From assembly GCF_965228935.1 (NCBI RefSeq), contig NZ_OZ245846.1, positions 3,100,001 to 3,164,000 on the forward strand: 64,000 nt of DNA, written 5' to 3'. The notes beneath the pieces were generated by a model that was given only the letters and a program-made list of their open reading frames with translations, ran no database searches and had not been told where the DNA came from. The DNA is from Ulvibacterium sp965228935. Lineage in GTDB: Bacteria; Bacteroidota; Bacteroidia; Flavobacteriales; Flavobacteriaceae. A program made the translations under genes and the position numbers. Positions within the stretch are counted from its first letter, which is position 1. The number at the start of each line of letters is the position of its first letter. Positions 16,265 to 26,494 of the stretch are shown in pieces.

Positions 16265-19200
16265 ATGAAAAGCATTCCCTTATTCGCAGTCCTTATGCTT
16301 GTGGTGTTTACAGTAAACGCACAGGTAGAACATAAACGGGTAGTACCTTCCCACCCCAATGTAGCTTCACTTTTTAAATCCGTTATTACTCCGGTAAATG
16401 AATATAGCGGCTTGCCCAACGTATCCATTCCGCTCTATACGGTCAACGAAGGGGAAATCTCCCTGCCCATTTCCCTCAATTACCATACAGGGGGTATCCA
16501 GGTTACGGAAGAGTCCGGTATTGTAGGCCTGGGATGGGCCTTGAATGCGGGAGGGGCCATAACGCGGACCATTAACGATAGGGATGATTTCGAGACAGGC
16601 AATGGATGGTTGGCCCCTTCGAATACACGTGAACATCCAGATGTACCCCTAGATGGAACGGGCCATTTTAATCCGGATACGGGTGCTTTTGTAAACGGGG
16701 TAACCGATAATTCGCAGTGTAAATTCTATGTCAACAATAGCCTAACAACATTCGATATCCCAACCGGTCCGGTGGAAATCTACGAAGATCTTATGCCGGA
16801 TACCTTTCACTTTAATTTCAATGGCTATTCCGGATCGTTTTATTTCAAGAAAGACGGTTTAGGGGTTGATGTACATCTGGTTAATAAAAAGGGGATTGAT
16901 GTCAAATGGATCCAAGATGGTAACGAAGCATATTTTAAGATCATTACCGAAGATGGATTTCAATATACATTTAACGAAACAGCAGTAACCTCTTTTCCAA
17001 ATCACAGTATAGACTTGGACAGTTATATTTCTACCTGGTTCCTTACGGAAATAAGGGATACCGCAGGAAACATCATAGAACTTGAATATAGCAAGAAGAA
17101 AGATGACTTGACCACGACACGAAAGCTGAAACCCTTGCGTTCCTTTACCCAAACCTATTCCGTCCCCATAGATCAGGGAACACCGGGAAATCCGGGTTAT
17201 CAAGAAGCTGCCGGTCCCGAAACGGAAATAGAGGACGTATTATTGACCGAGATCAAATTCAGAGATCGAAAAGTACGGTTCAATTATTCACCGGAACGAG
17301 TACCTGGGCCAAATAATCCCCCTGATGCGAGAAAAGACGTTAATGGCCACTACCTCCAAAATCTACAGGTGATCAACGAGGACCTTACTGTAGTCTATAG
17401 TTTTGATTTCAACTACTCCTATTTTGGTACGGAAAGGTCGTATGATTATTCCGAAATATCCTTGCAAAATGGGGATTTTGGCCAAACCATTGGCGCTTTG
17501 GACGATGGAATGCCGGACATTAACCTCCGTCTTCGATTGGATGGAATCACCAAGAACGGCATCGAAAAACATCATTTCGCATATCACAACGCTTTCATCG
17601 TTCCAAACAAAACATCTATGGCACAGGATTATTGGGGCTTTTATAACTATGCTGTAAACTCTCAATCCTTCATACCGCAGATACGAAATCCGGATGTCAC
17701 GGCACAAAGTAGCCCATTGGTTTTTAATCAGTTCAATCCGGCCAACCGCATACCGGATAACAACTTCGCAAAATTGTTCAGTCTAAGGGAAATTACCTAT
17801 CCCACGGGGGGAAGTACCGAATTCGATTATGAACTGAACACCTTTATGGCCAATAGTAACCTCACGGGCACCATAAACGCCCCTACCGTTCTAGTTCAGG
17901 ATTTTGTTGAGGCCAATGAAAGTACTCCCAGTAGTTCCATTACCCTAAGGCCCAATCCCAATGCTACCCTTAAACTTTTTTATGGGATTACCATTCGGGG
18001 CTGGAACCGCGGCAGTGATCCCACGGATCCTTTGCCCAAACCGAATATCACCACTTCCCATTTTCAGGATAACATTGTAGTACTGCTCAAGGATTCCAAT
18101 GGATATGAGGTCCATAGACAGCATATTCCTTCCAGTATGGGCAATACACTTTGGAGCAATTATGACCCTTGCGGGTATACCAATACGGATCCCAATTGTG
18201 ATGATGCCGGTTCCCCAGCAATCGCTTTTGAGTTCGAGGAATTCTGGAATTATGGAAATCCTACATCCTACTACAACCTTACGGATAGCGAGTATACACT
18301 GGAGGTCTATTTTGATGATATGCAAGGTCAACTCTACGGACAGACCTTGGTAAGATATGAGTTTGAAGGCGAGGTTGTTGATGATACCCGGCAGTATTCC
18401 GTGGGTGGTGGCCTACGCGTAAAATCCCTTACGGAGAAGGACAATAGTGGCGTACAGGCCACAAAAACAAACTATAACTATCATTACTTCGCCGATGATA
18501 ATGGCGTACAGGTAGAACGGTCCTATGGTAGGATCAAGACCATGCCCAACTATTTTACGAGTCATAAGGTCTCCTATTATGTCACCGATTTTGTAGGAGG
18601 GGGGTATGCCCCGAATGCGCTACCGGTGATTGTGGGCTCGGCCGCATCCCATAATGCCTTTTCAAAGGATGCCGGCAGCTATGTGGGTTATGATCAGGTA
18701 GAGGTAACCTCCGAGGGTACGGATGGGGACAATGGCAAGACCATTAAAAAATTCTACAATGAAGAGGATACCTTTAGGGCCTTTACCAATATCGATTATG
18801 TAGACGACAACTACCAATATCCCCCGATACGGGTACCGCACAACGGACTCCTAAAAACAGAGGAGGTCTACAAAAAAACAGACCTGGGGGGGTATGTGAA
18901 AATCAGGGAAACGGAACACGATTATGAGATCAATGGGATTGATGCTACGGGCTTTTCCCTATCCGATCTGTATACCAATACCGATTATATCATTAGTGCA
19001 AGTCGTGAAATTCCCTTCTCGCACCCCAATGTGATCAATGCTCCCCTATATGTATGTGAGGAATTTCAAATTCAGTTATACCCCCATTATTCCAATCTGA
19101 TCCAGCAGACCGGGATAACGGAAAGGGTGTTCGACGAACAGGGAAACAACCCAGTGGTCACCACTCAGGAGTTCGCCTATGAGAATAACTCGTCCCATTG

Positions 19201-19987
19201 GCAACGTACCAAAACCACGGTTTCCCAGAACGACGGTTCCTTTTTGGAAACCAAGATTTATTATCCGAACGATATTTCCAGTGCCACTTCCCTGAACGAG
19301 GGCGGGCCACTGACGGATTTTGGCGCGATTCAAGACTTGGGATCCGATGCACAGCACCAGATCGCTACCCCAATACAAACGGTACAGACCAGGATAGGTC
19401 CCGCGCCAACATCCCAGCGGGAAGTATTGTCCGTTCAAAGAAACGAATATGGTCAGTTCGGTACGTACGACGATTCGGGCACACCTGTTGTATTAAAGAC
19501 CCTAAGACCGGTTACTACGGCCATTTCCAAAGGTAATGCCACCGTGGAGCCGAGGCTGCAATATCTAGATTATCTAGAGGGCAAACCCCTGGAGGTCCGC
19601 AAGGAAAATGGAATCGATATAAGTTATATATGGGGGTATAACAATACCTACCCCATAGCAAAAATAGAAAACGCTTCCTATGATGATCTGGCCGCCGCCT
19701 TGCCTACAATTCCGGGACTGACCATAACTACCGGAGTGGACGTAAAGAACCTCGATGAAACACACCTTTCATACATCGATGGTTTGCGTGGTAGCCACCC
19801 CGAGTTCATGATTACCACCTTTGTATATGAACCCCTGATAGGTGTTACCTCCATTACGGACCCCAGGGGCTACATCATGCATTATGAATATGATGGGCTC
19901 CGAAGGTTAAAAACGGTAAGGGACGATCTACAGCATCCGGTTACCGACTACCTGTACCATTATATAGGCCAACCCGATACCAACTAA
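16265..19987 (+). CDS. Large exported SpvB/RHS-like protein, first partner of the RHS pair
   Basis: A 1240-residue protein with signal peptide MKSIPLFAVLMLVVFTVNAQ. It opens with a conserved Bacteroidetes RHS-partner region (SLFKSVITPVNEYSGLPNVSIPLYTV, LPISLNYHTGGIQVTEESGIVGLGWALNAGGAITR), which resembles the start of SpvB/TcB-like proteins. The remainder is beta-rich, with YD-type repeats near the C-terminus (ITDPRGYIMHYEYDGLRRLKTV). There is no hyperconserved RHS core and no toxin tip. It ends 13 bases before the full RHS gene, so the two probably form an operon. In Tc toxins a B component and a C component together form the RHS shell; here the shell may likewise be built from two polypeptides (inference). 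Confidence 0.75.
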   Translation: MKSIPLFAVLMLVVFTVNAQVEHKRVVPSHPNVASLFKSVITPVNEYSGLPNVSIPLYTVNEGEISLPISLNYHTGGIQVTEESGIVGLGWALNAGGAITRTINDRDDFETGNGWLAPSNTREHPDVPLDGTGHFNPDTGAFVNGVTDNSQCKFYVNNSLTTFDIPTGPVEIYEDLMPDTFHFNFNGYSGSFYFKKDGLGVDVHLVNKKGIDVKWIQDGNEAYFKIITEDGFQYTFNETAVTSFPNHSIDLDSYISTWFLTEIRDTAGNIIELEYSKKKDDLTTTRKLKPLRSFTQTYSVPIDQGTPGNPGYQEAAGPETEIEDVLLTEIKFRDRKVRFNYSPERVPGPNNPPDARKDVNGHYLQNLQVINEDLTVVYSFDFNYSYFGTERSYDYSEISLQNGDFGQTIGALDDGMPDINLRLRLDGITKNGIEKHHFAYHNAFIVPNKTSMAQDYWGFYNYAVNSQSFIPQIRNPDVTAQSSPLVFNQFNPANRIPDNNFAKLFSLREITYPTGGSTEFDYELNTFMANSNLTGTINAPTVLVQDFVEANESTPSSSITLRPNPNATLKLFYGITIRGWNRGSDPTDPLPKPNITTSHFQDNIVVLLKDSNGYEVHRQHIPSSMGNTLWSNYDPCGYTNTDPNCDDAGSPAIAFEFEEFWNYGNPTSYYNLTDSEYTLEVYFDDMQGQLYGQTLVRYEFEGEVVDDTRQYSVGGGLRVKSLTEKDNSGVQATKTNYNYHYFADDNGVQVERSYGRIKTMPNYFTSHKVSYYVTDFVGGGYAPNALPVIVGSAASHNAFSKDAGSYVGYDQVEVTSEGTDGDNGKTIKKFYNEEDTFRAFTNIDYVDDNYQYPPIRVPHNGLLKTEEVYKKTDLGGYVKIRETEHDYEINGIDATGFSLSDLYTNTDYIISASREIPFSHPNVINAPLYVCEEFQIQLYPHYSNLIQQTGITERVFDEQGNNPVVTTQEFAYENNSSHWQRTKTTVSQNDGSFLETKIYYPNDISSATSLNEGGPLTDFGAIQDLGSDAQHQIATPIQTVQTRIGPAPTSQREVLSVQRNEYGQFGTYDDSGTPVVLKTLRPVTTAISKGNATVEPRLQYLDYLEGKPLEVRKENGIDISYIWGYNNTYPIAKIENASYDDLAAALPTIPGLTITTGVDVKNLDETHLSYIDGLRGSHPEFMITTFVYEPLIGVTSITDPRGYIMHYEYDGLRRLKTVRDDLQHPVTDYLYHYIGQPDTN

Positions 19988-20000
19988 TAATCCAAACGCT

Positions 20001-23000
20001 ATGTATTTACGAAATAAATTTGTCCAGTTTTTTTCACCAATAATACTATGTATTTTTGGTGTACTTTCAATATCAATGTATGGTCAGGATCCGAATACGA
20101 TCCAAGGACCTGATGTACTGACCGTTGGGGGAACGGGTGTTTTTTCCCTGCCCTCCAATTTTGGGGGCAATCCGGATGCGTGGTCCATTAGCCCGGGATC
20201 GGCCGCTGAATTTGTGACCACCGGTCAGCAATCCAGGACCGTTAGGGCCCTAAGTGGTGCCCAGTTTACGATAAGTGCCTATAGGAACAACCCTACGTAT
20301 CATATTGCGGGGAAAACCGTTAGGGTACAACCCGAAGCGCCCAACAATCCCACCGTGAGTTATTCCAATTGTACGGCCACGTTACAAAAGGTGGGGAGTC
20401 CACCAAACGGGACCACCTGGTACTGGCAGGGGAAAAACAGCAGCGGTACCAATAGCAGTCCGGGCAATAATGCTTCAAATGCCTATAGTGCAACTGCAGG
20501 TAGCGGAACCTACTATATTAGGGGGTATAACGGTTATGAATGGGGGCCTTCCGGTTCCGTGTTTGTAGATTTGGACGCACCGGCATCCGTAACCGCATCC
20601 TCCAGTCCGGTCTGTGCCCCAGGGCAGGTAACCTTTACGGTAAACGGCAATGCATCCTATTCCGCATACAAGTGGTACGACATTTCCGGAAACCCGTTAC
20701 AGGAAAGCAGTTCAACGACCTTTCAGACCCCGCAACTCACCCAATCCACCAATTTTAGGGTCAGCGGCGTAAAGGCCTTAAATGGCTGCGAAGGCCCACA
20801 GACCACGATTACGGCCACCGTTAAACCGGCCTATGGCCTTATCGCGGGGGATGGTGAAAATACATGTGGCTCAGATCAAATTACGATTTCCGCAACTTCA
20901 ACCTATTTTACCATCTCAGGGATACAGCATCAATGGTATTCCGATGCGGCCGGGACCATACCGATCAGCAGTCAGGTTGTGGATAAGGACGGAAATGGCC
21001 AAATTACGGACAATGATGCCGCATTGGGAGGATACACTACTGAGGTGACCGTAACGGTTTCATCATCCCAGACCTATTATATGAGGCATACGATCAACGG
21101 TTGTTCAAGCAACTTGATACCGGTGAACGCCAACTACAATGCCACGGCGTTTACCTGGTACAGGGACAAGGATGAGGACGGTTTTTATGACGTTTCCCTG
21201 GAACAATGCGATTCTCCGGGGCCGGGGTACACCACGGCGCCTAGAGATCCCGGTGATTGTGACGATGACGATCCGTTGATCAACCCGAATACCCGATGGT
21301 ATCTGGATTTGGACAATGATTATCTGGGCGATGCCTCGGAACCTTATATCTCGCGATGTACCCGCCCGGAAGGCTATGTACGCAACAATTCCGATAGCTG
21401 TCCGGATATAAAATCGTACGATAATTCCTGTACCGGCCTTGTCTATGATCCAACGGACAAAAACTATGTCTACACCCGGACCTATCAGGAAGAATGGACC
21501 GGTCCCTTTGATGCGAAGTTTTCGGCAAATGATAAGTACATTCAGGACATTACGTATTTTGATGGCCTGGGACGGCCCATCCAGCAAATTGCCATAAGGG
21601 CCTCTAAGGACGAAAAGGATATCATTACCCATACGGGTTACGACAGCTATGGCAGGCAGGACAAAAATTGGCTTCCTTTCCACGACCCTGTGGGCAGTGT
21701 GGGAACCTACCGTACAGACGATATGGAAGCAGCTACAAAGGCCCATTACAAGACCCAATACGGGGATGATTTCCCCAATACCCTGCAAGCGGACATCAAT
21801 CCGTATGCCCAGCAGTATTTTGAAACCTCTCCCTTGAACCGGGTAAAGAAACAGGCCGCGCCCGGGGAAGATTGGGAACTGGATCCGGCCAACGACGACC
21901 GTAGCGTGGAATCCGAATATAGTACCAATACGGCAGCCGATAACATACGAATGCTAAGGGCCACGACCAGCTTTGCCAACAATACCTATACGCCGGAACT
22001 GGACTACGCGGTGTATGTGGGTGTTAACCCGGATGAGTTCTATGGTACCGGGGAACTCCGGAAGACCATTGTAAAGGATGAAAACCACACGGGTACGCAA
22101 AAGAACCATACCATAGAGGAGTTTAGGGACGATCAGGACCGGGTGGTGATGAAACGTATGTATGCGGATACGGATACGGACGGCGACGGAACCCTGGAAC
22201 TGGAAGTTCCCCATGATACCTACTACGTCTATGACGATTTTGGCAATTTGGGCTTTGTATTGCCGCCCAATATGGATGTAAGTTCCAATTCCGAAGATCT
22301 GGCCAGTATCCGTGCCAATATAGATGCCCTGGGTTACCGGTACGTATATGACCATCGTAACCGCTTGGTGGAAAAACAATTGCCCGGGAAAGAGAAGGAA
22401 TACATTGTCTACAACAAACTGGACCAACCTATTATGACCCAGGATGCCAACCAAAGGACGGTGAGCAATCCTGATCTTACTGCGGACGAGTGGCTCTTTA
22501 CCAAATACGACGCCTTTGGCCGCGTGGCCTATACGGGCATAGCCGTGGAGACCGGGGATTATTCCCGGGTACAGATCCAGGGGGAGGTGGATGCCTTGAC
22601 CGATCCTTTATGGGTAATCCAAAGCAGTTCTACCAATACGTTTGGGGGTACCGATGTCTACTATGACAACGGGGCCTACCCGAACAATACCACAACGCCC
22701 AGTGTGCCTAGGGTCACCTTGGACGAAGTTTTGACCATTAATTATTACGACACCTATGTAGATGAGCTTTCTGGTGCCCCGGGTTCCATTACCATTTTGG
22801 GCTCCGATCCGGCCGTTACCCAAGAGACCAATGTACAGGGGCTTCCTACAGGGAGCCGGGTAAAGGTCTTGGATGTTTCCGGTCCGGATGTCTGGATAAA
22901 TACCCGATCCTATTACGATGATAAGGGTAGGGCCATCTACACCTATGCCAACAATACCTATTTGGGTACGGTGGACATTGTGGAGACCCAACTGGATTTC

Positions 23001-25361
23001 ATCGGGAAACCGGAGAAGGTCCGGACCAGCCATATACGCAATGGGGTCACCCTGGTAACGCTGGACAATTTTACCTATGACCATGTAGGCCGTCTGTTGG
23101 CCCAGACCCAATGTATCGGGGACGGGACCTTGGGGAGTGAATGCCCCTCGGTCGGTAACCTGGATGCCGATTTGCTTTGGGACGGGCTGGGTACCATAAA
23201 CTCGGATACCGAGGCCACCAACAGTATCATTGTTAGGAACGCGGACATTGTTCCCGGAACGGGCGGTACCACCTTGCGTATCGTCAGCGATCGCGATCAG
23301 GAACTGATCGTTCTCAACGAATATGATGTCCTTGGCCTGCTCAAGACCAAAAAGGTAGGGGGTACGGTAAGTACGGACGTTCTACAATCGCCCGGGTTGC
23401 AACAGGTGGTACACACCTACAACGTTCAGGGCTGGTTAAAACAGATCAACGATCCGAATACTTTGGGAGCCCAGCTCTTTGGCATGGCCCTACAGTACAA
23501 TGATATTGCAGATCCGAACAAAAAACTGTTCAACGGCAATATAAGCGGTACCCAATGGAAGACCGCCAGCCCGGTAACCGGAAGCAACCCCATAAGTACG
23601 TCCTATACCTATACCTATGATGCCTTGAACCGCATTACGGAAGCCACGGACAACACCACTCATTATAATTTAAGCAATTTGTCCTACGATAAGAACGGAA
23701 ATATCCTATCTTTACAACGGCAGGGGCATACGGATGCCAATGCAACGCTCTTTGGAACAATGGACCTCCTTACCTATAGCTATACGGGTAACCGGCTACA
23801 GGCGGTGGACGATGATCCCACGGCCAGCGCCGAACAGGGCTTTGTGGACGGTGCGGAATCGGCTACGGAATATACCTATGATGACAATGGCAACATGATT
23901 ACCGATGCCAACAAGGGCATTACGGAAATCGAATACAACCATTTGGATCTTCCCGTAAAAGTGACCATAAGCACCGGTACCGTTAACGGTACCATAGATT
24001 ATGTTTACGATGCCACCGGGGCAAAGCTCAAGAAATTAAAGACAGGTACCGGTGGGACCGCTGAAACGGAATATGCGGGTAACTACATCTATGAGAATAG
24101 TACGTTGCAATTTTTCAGCCATCCCGAGGGTTATGTCACCCCGAGCGCAGTCGAGGGGTCCTATGACTACATCTACCAATATGTGGATCATTTGGGGAAC
24201 GTACGGCTGTCCTATACCGATGCCAACCAGGGCAATGCCGACCCGGTAGACCTGGAGATCGTGGAGGAGAACAACTACTACCCCTTTGGGCTAAGGCATA
24301 GCGGATATAACGAGAACAGTTCCGCCCTGGGCAACGATGTGGCCCAACGGTGGAAGTTCGGCGGCAACGAGCGCCAGGAAGACCTGGACCTCAACTGGTA
24401 CGATGTTACGGCCCGGAACTACGATCCGGCCCTAGGAAGGTGGATGAACATAGACCCCTTGGCCGATCAGATGCGGAGGCACTCGCCGTACAACTATGCC
24501 TTTGACAATCCGATCTATTTTATAGACCCGGACGGGATGATGCCTTATGGTAGTAACCCAGGATTAACTGCAACCATTGACGAACCGGAATATATTGGCG
24601 AAAATGGATTCCAAGGAGGTTCTCAGAATCCCTGGTTTGAACACCATAGTTTTGGATTCGCAAGCGAAACCAATAACTGTTGCCCGACAGCTTATAATGG
24701 GCCTGGAGTAGTTACAGGCGATGGAAGGAGTGTCACCAACGTTTTGGATGGGGTAACCGTAACCCCAAATGGAGCCACGGCAACCCAAAATTATGGTGGT
24801 TGGACCACTGAAACAGAAAGATACGGTTTTAGCGGTACACCTGAACAGTACAGGGAAATCTATGGTGATGTGAGCCCTGAGGGTTGGGAAATAGAGCATG
24901 GCGCAGCTTGGAGGGCGCAAGTTACCCAATGGGACAAGGAAGAACAAAACAGGGTTACTCTGGAAAAACTTGGAATGTTCGTTGGCTACGTTTCGACTGT
25001 AGGAGAAGCTTACTTATATGCATATCCATCAACCGGTCTGTCAAAATTGGCCAACCCCAAAACATTTTCATATATTCCGAGAAATCTCGGTGAAACCGTA
25101 TATGGGTACTTTGGCATTGGAGCAGACGGTACAATTCAATATATAGGTATCTCAAAGAATCCAACTACCAGATTTAGAGCTCATTTCAGAGCCTTGGACG
25201 GCAAAAACCTTTTGGATTATGAAGTAAGGGTTAAGTTTAACACAAGACTTAAAGCAAGAATCTGGGAGCAGGAAAATATTAAAAGAGTAGGATTAGATAA
25301 ATTGTTGAATAAAAGGAACGAAATCAGACGTCCTTTATGGAAGCAATACGGTATTGAATAA
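20001..25361 (+). CDS. DUF6443/RHS protein with GIY-YIG nuclease toxin tip
   Basis: A 1786-residue exported polymorphic toxin. Signal peptide, then Ig-like/PKD-like segments (about 40-380), an aspartate-rich MopE-type calcium segment (DKDEDGFYD, GDCDDDDPLINP, about 388-460), a DUF6443 domain (about 485-620), many YD repeats, and the hyperconserved core DVTARNYDPALGRWMNIDPL (about residue 1467) closing with IDPDGM. After the core, about 278 residues form the variable tip. It ends in a GIY-YIG nuclease: VYGYFGIGADG, then IQYIGISKNPTTRFRAH, and the catalytic glutamate in RIWEQENIKRVG followed by an asparagine-rich end. The shell is expected to hold and release the toxic tip. The next two genes look like its immunity genes. 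Confidence 0.88.
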   Translation: MYLRNKFVQFFSPIILCIFGVLSISMYGQDPNTIQGPDVLTVGGTGVFSLPSNFGGNPDAWSISPGSAAEFVTTGQQSRTVRALSGAQFTISAYRNNPTYHIAGKTVRVQPEAPNNPTVSYSNCTATLQKVGSPPNGTTWYWQGKNSSGTNSSPGNNASNAYSATAGSGTYYIRGYNGYEWGPSGSVFVDLDAPASVTASSSPVCAPGQVTFTVNGNASYSAYKWYDISGNPLQESSSTTFQTPQLTQSTNFRVSGVKALNGCEGPQTTITATVKPAYGLIAGDGENTCGSDQITISATSTYFTISGIQHQWYSDAAGTIPISSQVVDKDGNGQITDNDAALGGYTTEVTVTVSSSQTYYMRHTINGCSSNLIPVNANYNATAFTWYRDKDEDGFYDVSLEQCDSPGPGYTTAPRDPGDCDDDDPLINPNTRWYLDLDNDYLGDASEPYISRCTRPEGYVRNNSDSCPDIKSYDNSCTGLVYDPTDKNYVYTRTYQEEWTGPFDAKFSANDKYIQDITYFDGLGRPIQQIAIRASKDEKDIITHTGYDSYGRQDKNWLPFHDPVGSVGTYRTDDMEAATKAHYKTQYGDDFPNTLQADINPYAQQYFETSPLNRVKKQAAPGEDWELDPANDDRSVESEYSTNTAADNIRMLRATTSFANNTYTPELDYAVYVGVNPDEFYGTGELRKTIVKDENHTGTQKNHTIEEFRDDQDRVVMKRMYADTDTDGDGTLELEVPHDTYYVYDDFGNLGFVLPPNMDVSSNSEDLASIRANIDALGYRYVYDHRNRLVEKQLPGKEKEYIVYNKLDQPIMTQDANQRTVSNPDLTADEWLFTKYDAFGRVAYTGIAVETGDYSRVQIQGEVDALTDPLWVIQSSSTNTFGGTDVYYDNGAYPNNTTTPSVPRVTLDEVLTINYYDTYVDELSGAPGSITILGSDPAVTQETNVQGLPTGSRVKVLDVSGPDVWINTRSYYDDKGRAIYTYANNTYLGTVDIVETQLDFIGKPEKVRTSHIRNGVTLVTLDNFTYDHVGRLLAQTQCIGDGTLGSECPSVGNLDADLLWDGLGTINSDTEATNSIIVRNADIVPGTGGTTLRIVSDRDQELIVLNEYDVLGLLKTKKVGGTVSTDVLQSPGLQQVVHTYNVQGWLKQINDPNTLGAQLFGMALQYNDIADPNKKLFNGNISGTQWKTASPVTGSNPISTSYTYTYDALNRITEATDNTTHYNLSNLSYDKNGNILSLQRQGHTDANATLFGTMDLLTYSYTGNRLQAVDDDPTASAEQGFVDGAESATEYTYDDNGNMITDANKGITEIEYNHLDLPVKVTISTGTVNGTIDYVYDATGAKLKKLKTGTGGTAETEYAGNYIYENSTLQFFSHPEGYVTPSAVEGSYDYIYQYVDHLGNVRLSYTDANQGNADPVDLEIVEENNYYPFGLRHSGYNENSSALGNDVAQRWKFGGNERQEDLDLNWYDVTARNYDPALGRWMNIDPLADQMRRHSPYNYAFDNPIYFIDPDGMMPYGSNPGLTATIDEPEYIGENGFQGGSQNPWFEHHSFGFASETNNCCPTAYNGPGVVTGDGRSVTNVLDGVTVTPNGATATQNYGGWTTETERYGFSGTPEQYREIYGDVSPEGWEIEHGAAWRAQVTQWDKEEQNRVTLEKLGMFVGYVSTVGEAYLYAYPSTGLSKLANPKTFSYIPRNLGETVYGYFGIGADGTIQYIGISKNPTTRFRAHFRALDGKNLLDYEVRVKFNTRLKARIWEQENIKRVGLDKLLNKRNEIRRPLWKQYGIE
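24363..24539 (+). repeat. 177-bp RHS core segment, copy in the complete gene
   Basis: The codons for GNERQEDLDLNWYDVTARNY through IDPDGM. Two further direct copies lie at 26318-26494 and 27882-28058, of identical length and very similar sequence. Homologous recombination between this copy and the downstream ones would exchange the toxin tip of the complete gene. Confidence 0.85.
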
Positions 25362-25367
25362 AGTGAT

Positions 25368-25883
25368 ATGACCAAAACTATAAAAGCAAAAAAAGGAGAT
25401 ATCTTTAAGGTAAGCCTGAGTAATGACAAAATTGGTTTTTTTCAGTATTTATTACTTGATCCGGCGCTACTAAATAGTGAGGTTATCCGTGCTTTTAATT
25501 ACAGGGTAGAGCAAGATGAAACTTTTGATTTAAAAGAAGTATTAAATTCCGGGACGCACTTTAATTCCCACGTTGATATTCGACTTGGTTGTGACCTTAG
25601 AGTATGGGAAAAAGTAGGCAACATACCCTTGGAAAATGATTTGGATAGACCTTTGTTTAGAGCTGTTTTCGGAGAAAATGACAAATATGATGGAAATCGT
25701 ATTGTTTATAAAAAGAGTGATAAATGGCAGGTATGGCGAGCAGGAAATTCTTTTGAAAGCAGGCAAAATATAGGCCGGATTACCCAAGAAATGGAAAATA
25801 TTGATTTAGGTCTTATCATCAACCCAATGGGAATAGTATACAGAATGGAGCATGACGAATACCAAAGAAAATATTATACTTAG
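25368..25883 (+). CDS. Probable immunity protein for the GIY-YIG tip (Imm26-like start)
   Basis: A 171-residue soluble protein beginning 6 bases after the toxin stop, the standard place for a cognate immunity gene. Its opening (KAKKGDIFKVSLSNDKIGFFQYLLL) resembles the KGD-x-(F/I) plus glycine/aromatic start of Imm26-type immunity proteins; the rest includes WEKVGNIPLEND, a strand-rich KWQVWRAG and an acidic middle. The G+C content is lower than in the RHS shell, typical of tip/immunity DNA acquired separately. The family name is tentative, while the immunity role follows from position. Confidence 0.6.
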   Translation: MTKTIKAKKGDIFKVSLSNDKIGFFQYLLLDPALLNSEVIRAFNYRVEQDETFDLKEVLNSGTHFNSHVDIRLGCDLRVWEKVGNIPLENDLDRPLFRAVFGENDKYDGNRIVYKKSDKWQVWRAGNSFESRQNIGRITQEMENIDLGLIINPMGIVYRMEHDEYQRKYYT

Positions 25884-25897
25884 AAAAGAAACATATT

Positions 25898-26164
25898 TTG
25901 AAATTAGTAAACGTCACGGTTCCTTTGAATGATGAAGATATCCAAAATATAAATCGCACATTAGAATTACGGTATTTATTAGCGGATACTATTGAGATAA
26001 GAGGATTTGGAAAAATTGTAAACGAAGGTGTTGGAATAGATTATATCGAAATTTCTTTTTTGACACAGCAAACCCAGCTTTTAAAATCTAATCTTGAAGG
26101 TCTTTTGTTATCTCTAGGATTTACGGGGAACAACAAAATTAATATTGAAGATTATTCGGAATGA
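25898..26164 (+). CDS. Small acidic protein, second candidate immunity factor
   Basis: An 88-residue protein starting at TTG (25898), since no ATG is in frame at the start. It is beta-strand rich and acidic (LVNVTVPLNDEDIQNINRTL, VGIDYIEISFL, NNKINIEDYSE), with no recognised domain. It lies 14 bases after the first immunity gene and before a strong hairpin, so it ends the toxin/immunity unit. It could be an additional immunity protein, or a leftover from an earlier cassette. Confidence 0.5.
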   Translation: MKLVNVTVPLNDEDIQNINRTLELRYLLADTIEIRGFGKIVNEGVGIDYIEISFLTQQTQLLKSNLEGLLLSLGFTGNNKINIEDYSE

Positions 26165-26231
26165 AATGAGGAATCACCTCCAGTTTATGAAGTTTATGAC
26201 TTCCTGAAACCTTTTAAGATTAAGAAAAATA

Positions 26232-26259
26232 AGAACCTCGGCATCATTGCCGAGGTTCT
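26232..26259 (+). terminator. Perfect 12-bp hairpin after the immunity genes
   Basis: AGAACCTCGGCA, 4-base loop TCAT, TGCCGAGGTTCT. The stem is perfect, with A-rich sequence on the left and no strong T-run on the right. Probably a terminator closing the main RHS transcription unit, or a cassette boundary mark, since a near copy lies at 29299-29328. Confidence 0.75.
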
Positions 26260-26317
26260 CTATAAAAGTAAGACAGTTGACACTATTTGAGATAGTTCTT
26301 TGAAATTCTAATTTAAG

Positions 26318-26494
26318 GGCAACGAGTGACAGGAGGACCTGGATCTCAACTGGTATGACGTTACGGCCAGGAACTACGATCCGGCCCTGGGCAGGTGGAT
26401 GAACATAGACCCGTTGGCCGATCAGATGCGTAGGCACTCGCCGTACAACTATGCCTTTGACAACCCGATTTATTTTATAGATCCGGATGGGATG
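26318..26494 (+). repeat. 177-bp RHS core segment, orphan copy 1
   Basis: Same extent as the copy in the complete gene. One codon of GNERQ has become a TGA stop (26327-26329), where the other orphan has CGA. Directly upstream is the leader ATAGTTCTTTGAAATTC, shared with the other orphan and, in part, with 29361. Confidence 0.85.
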
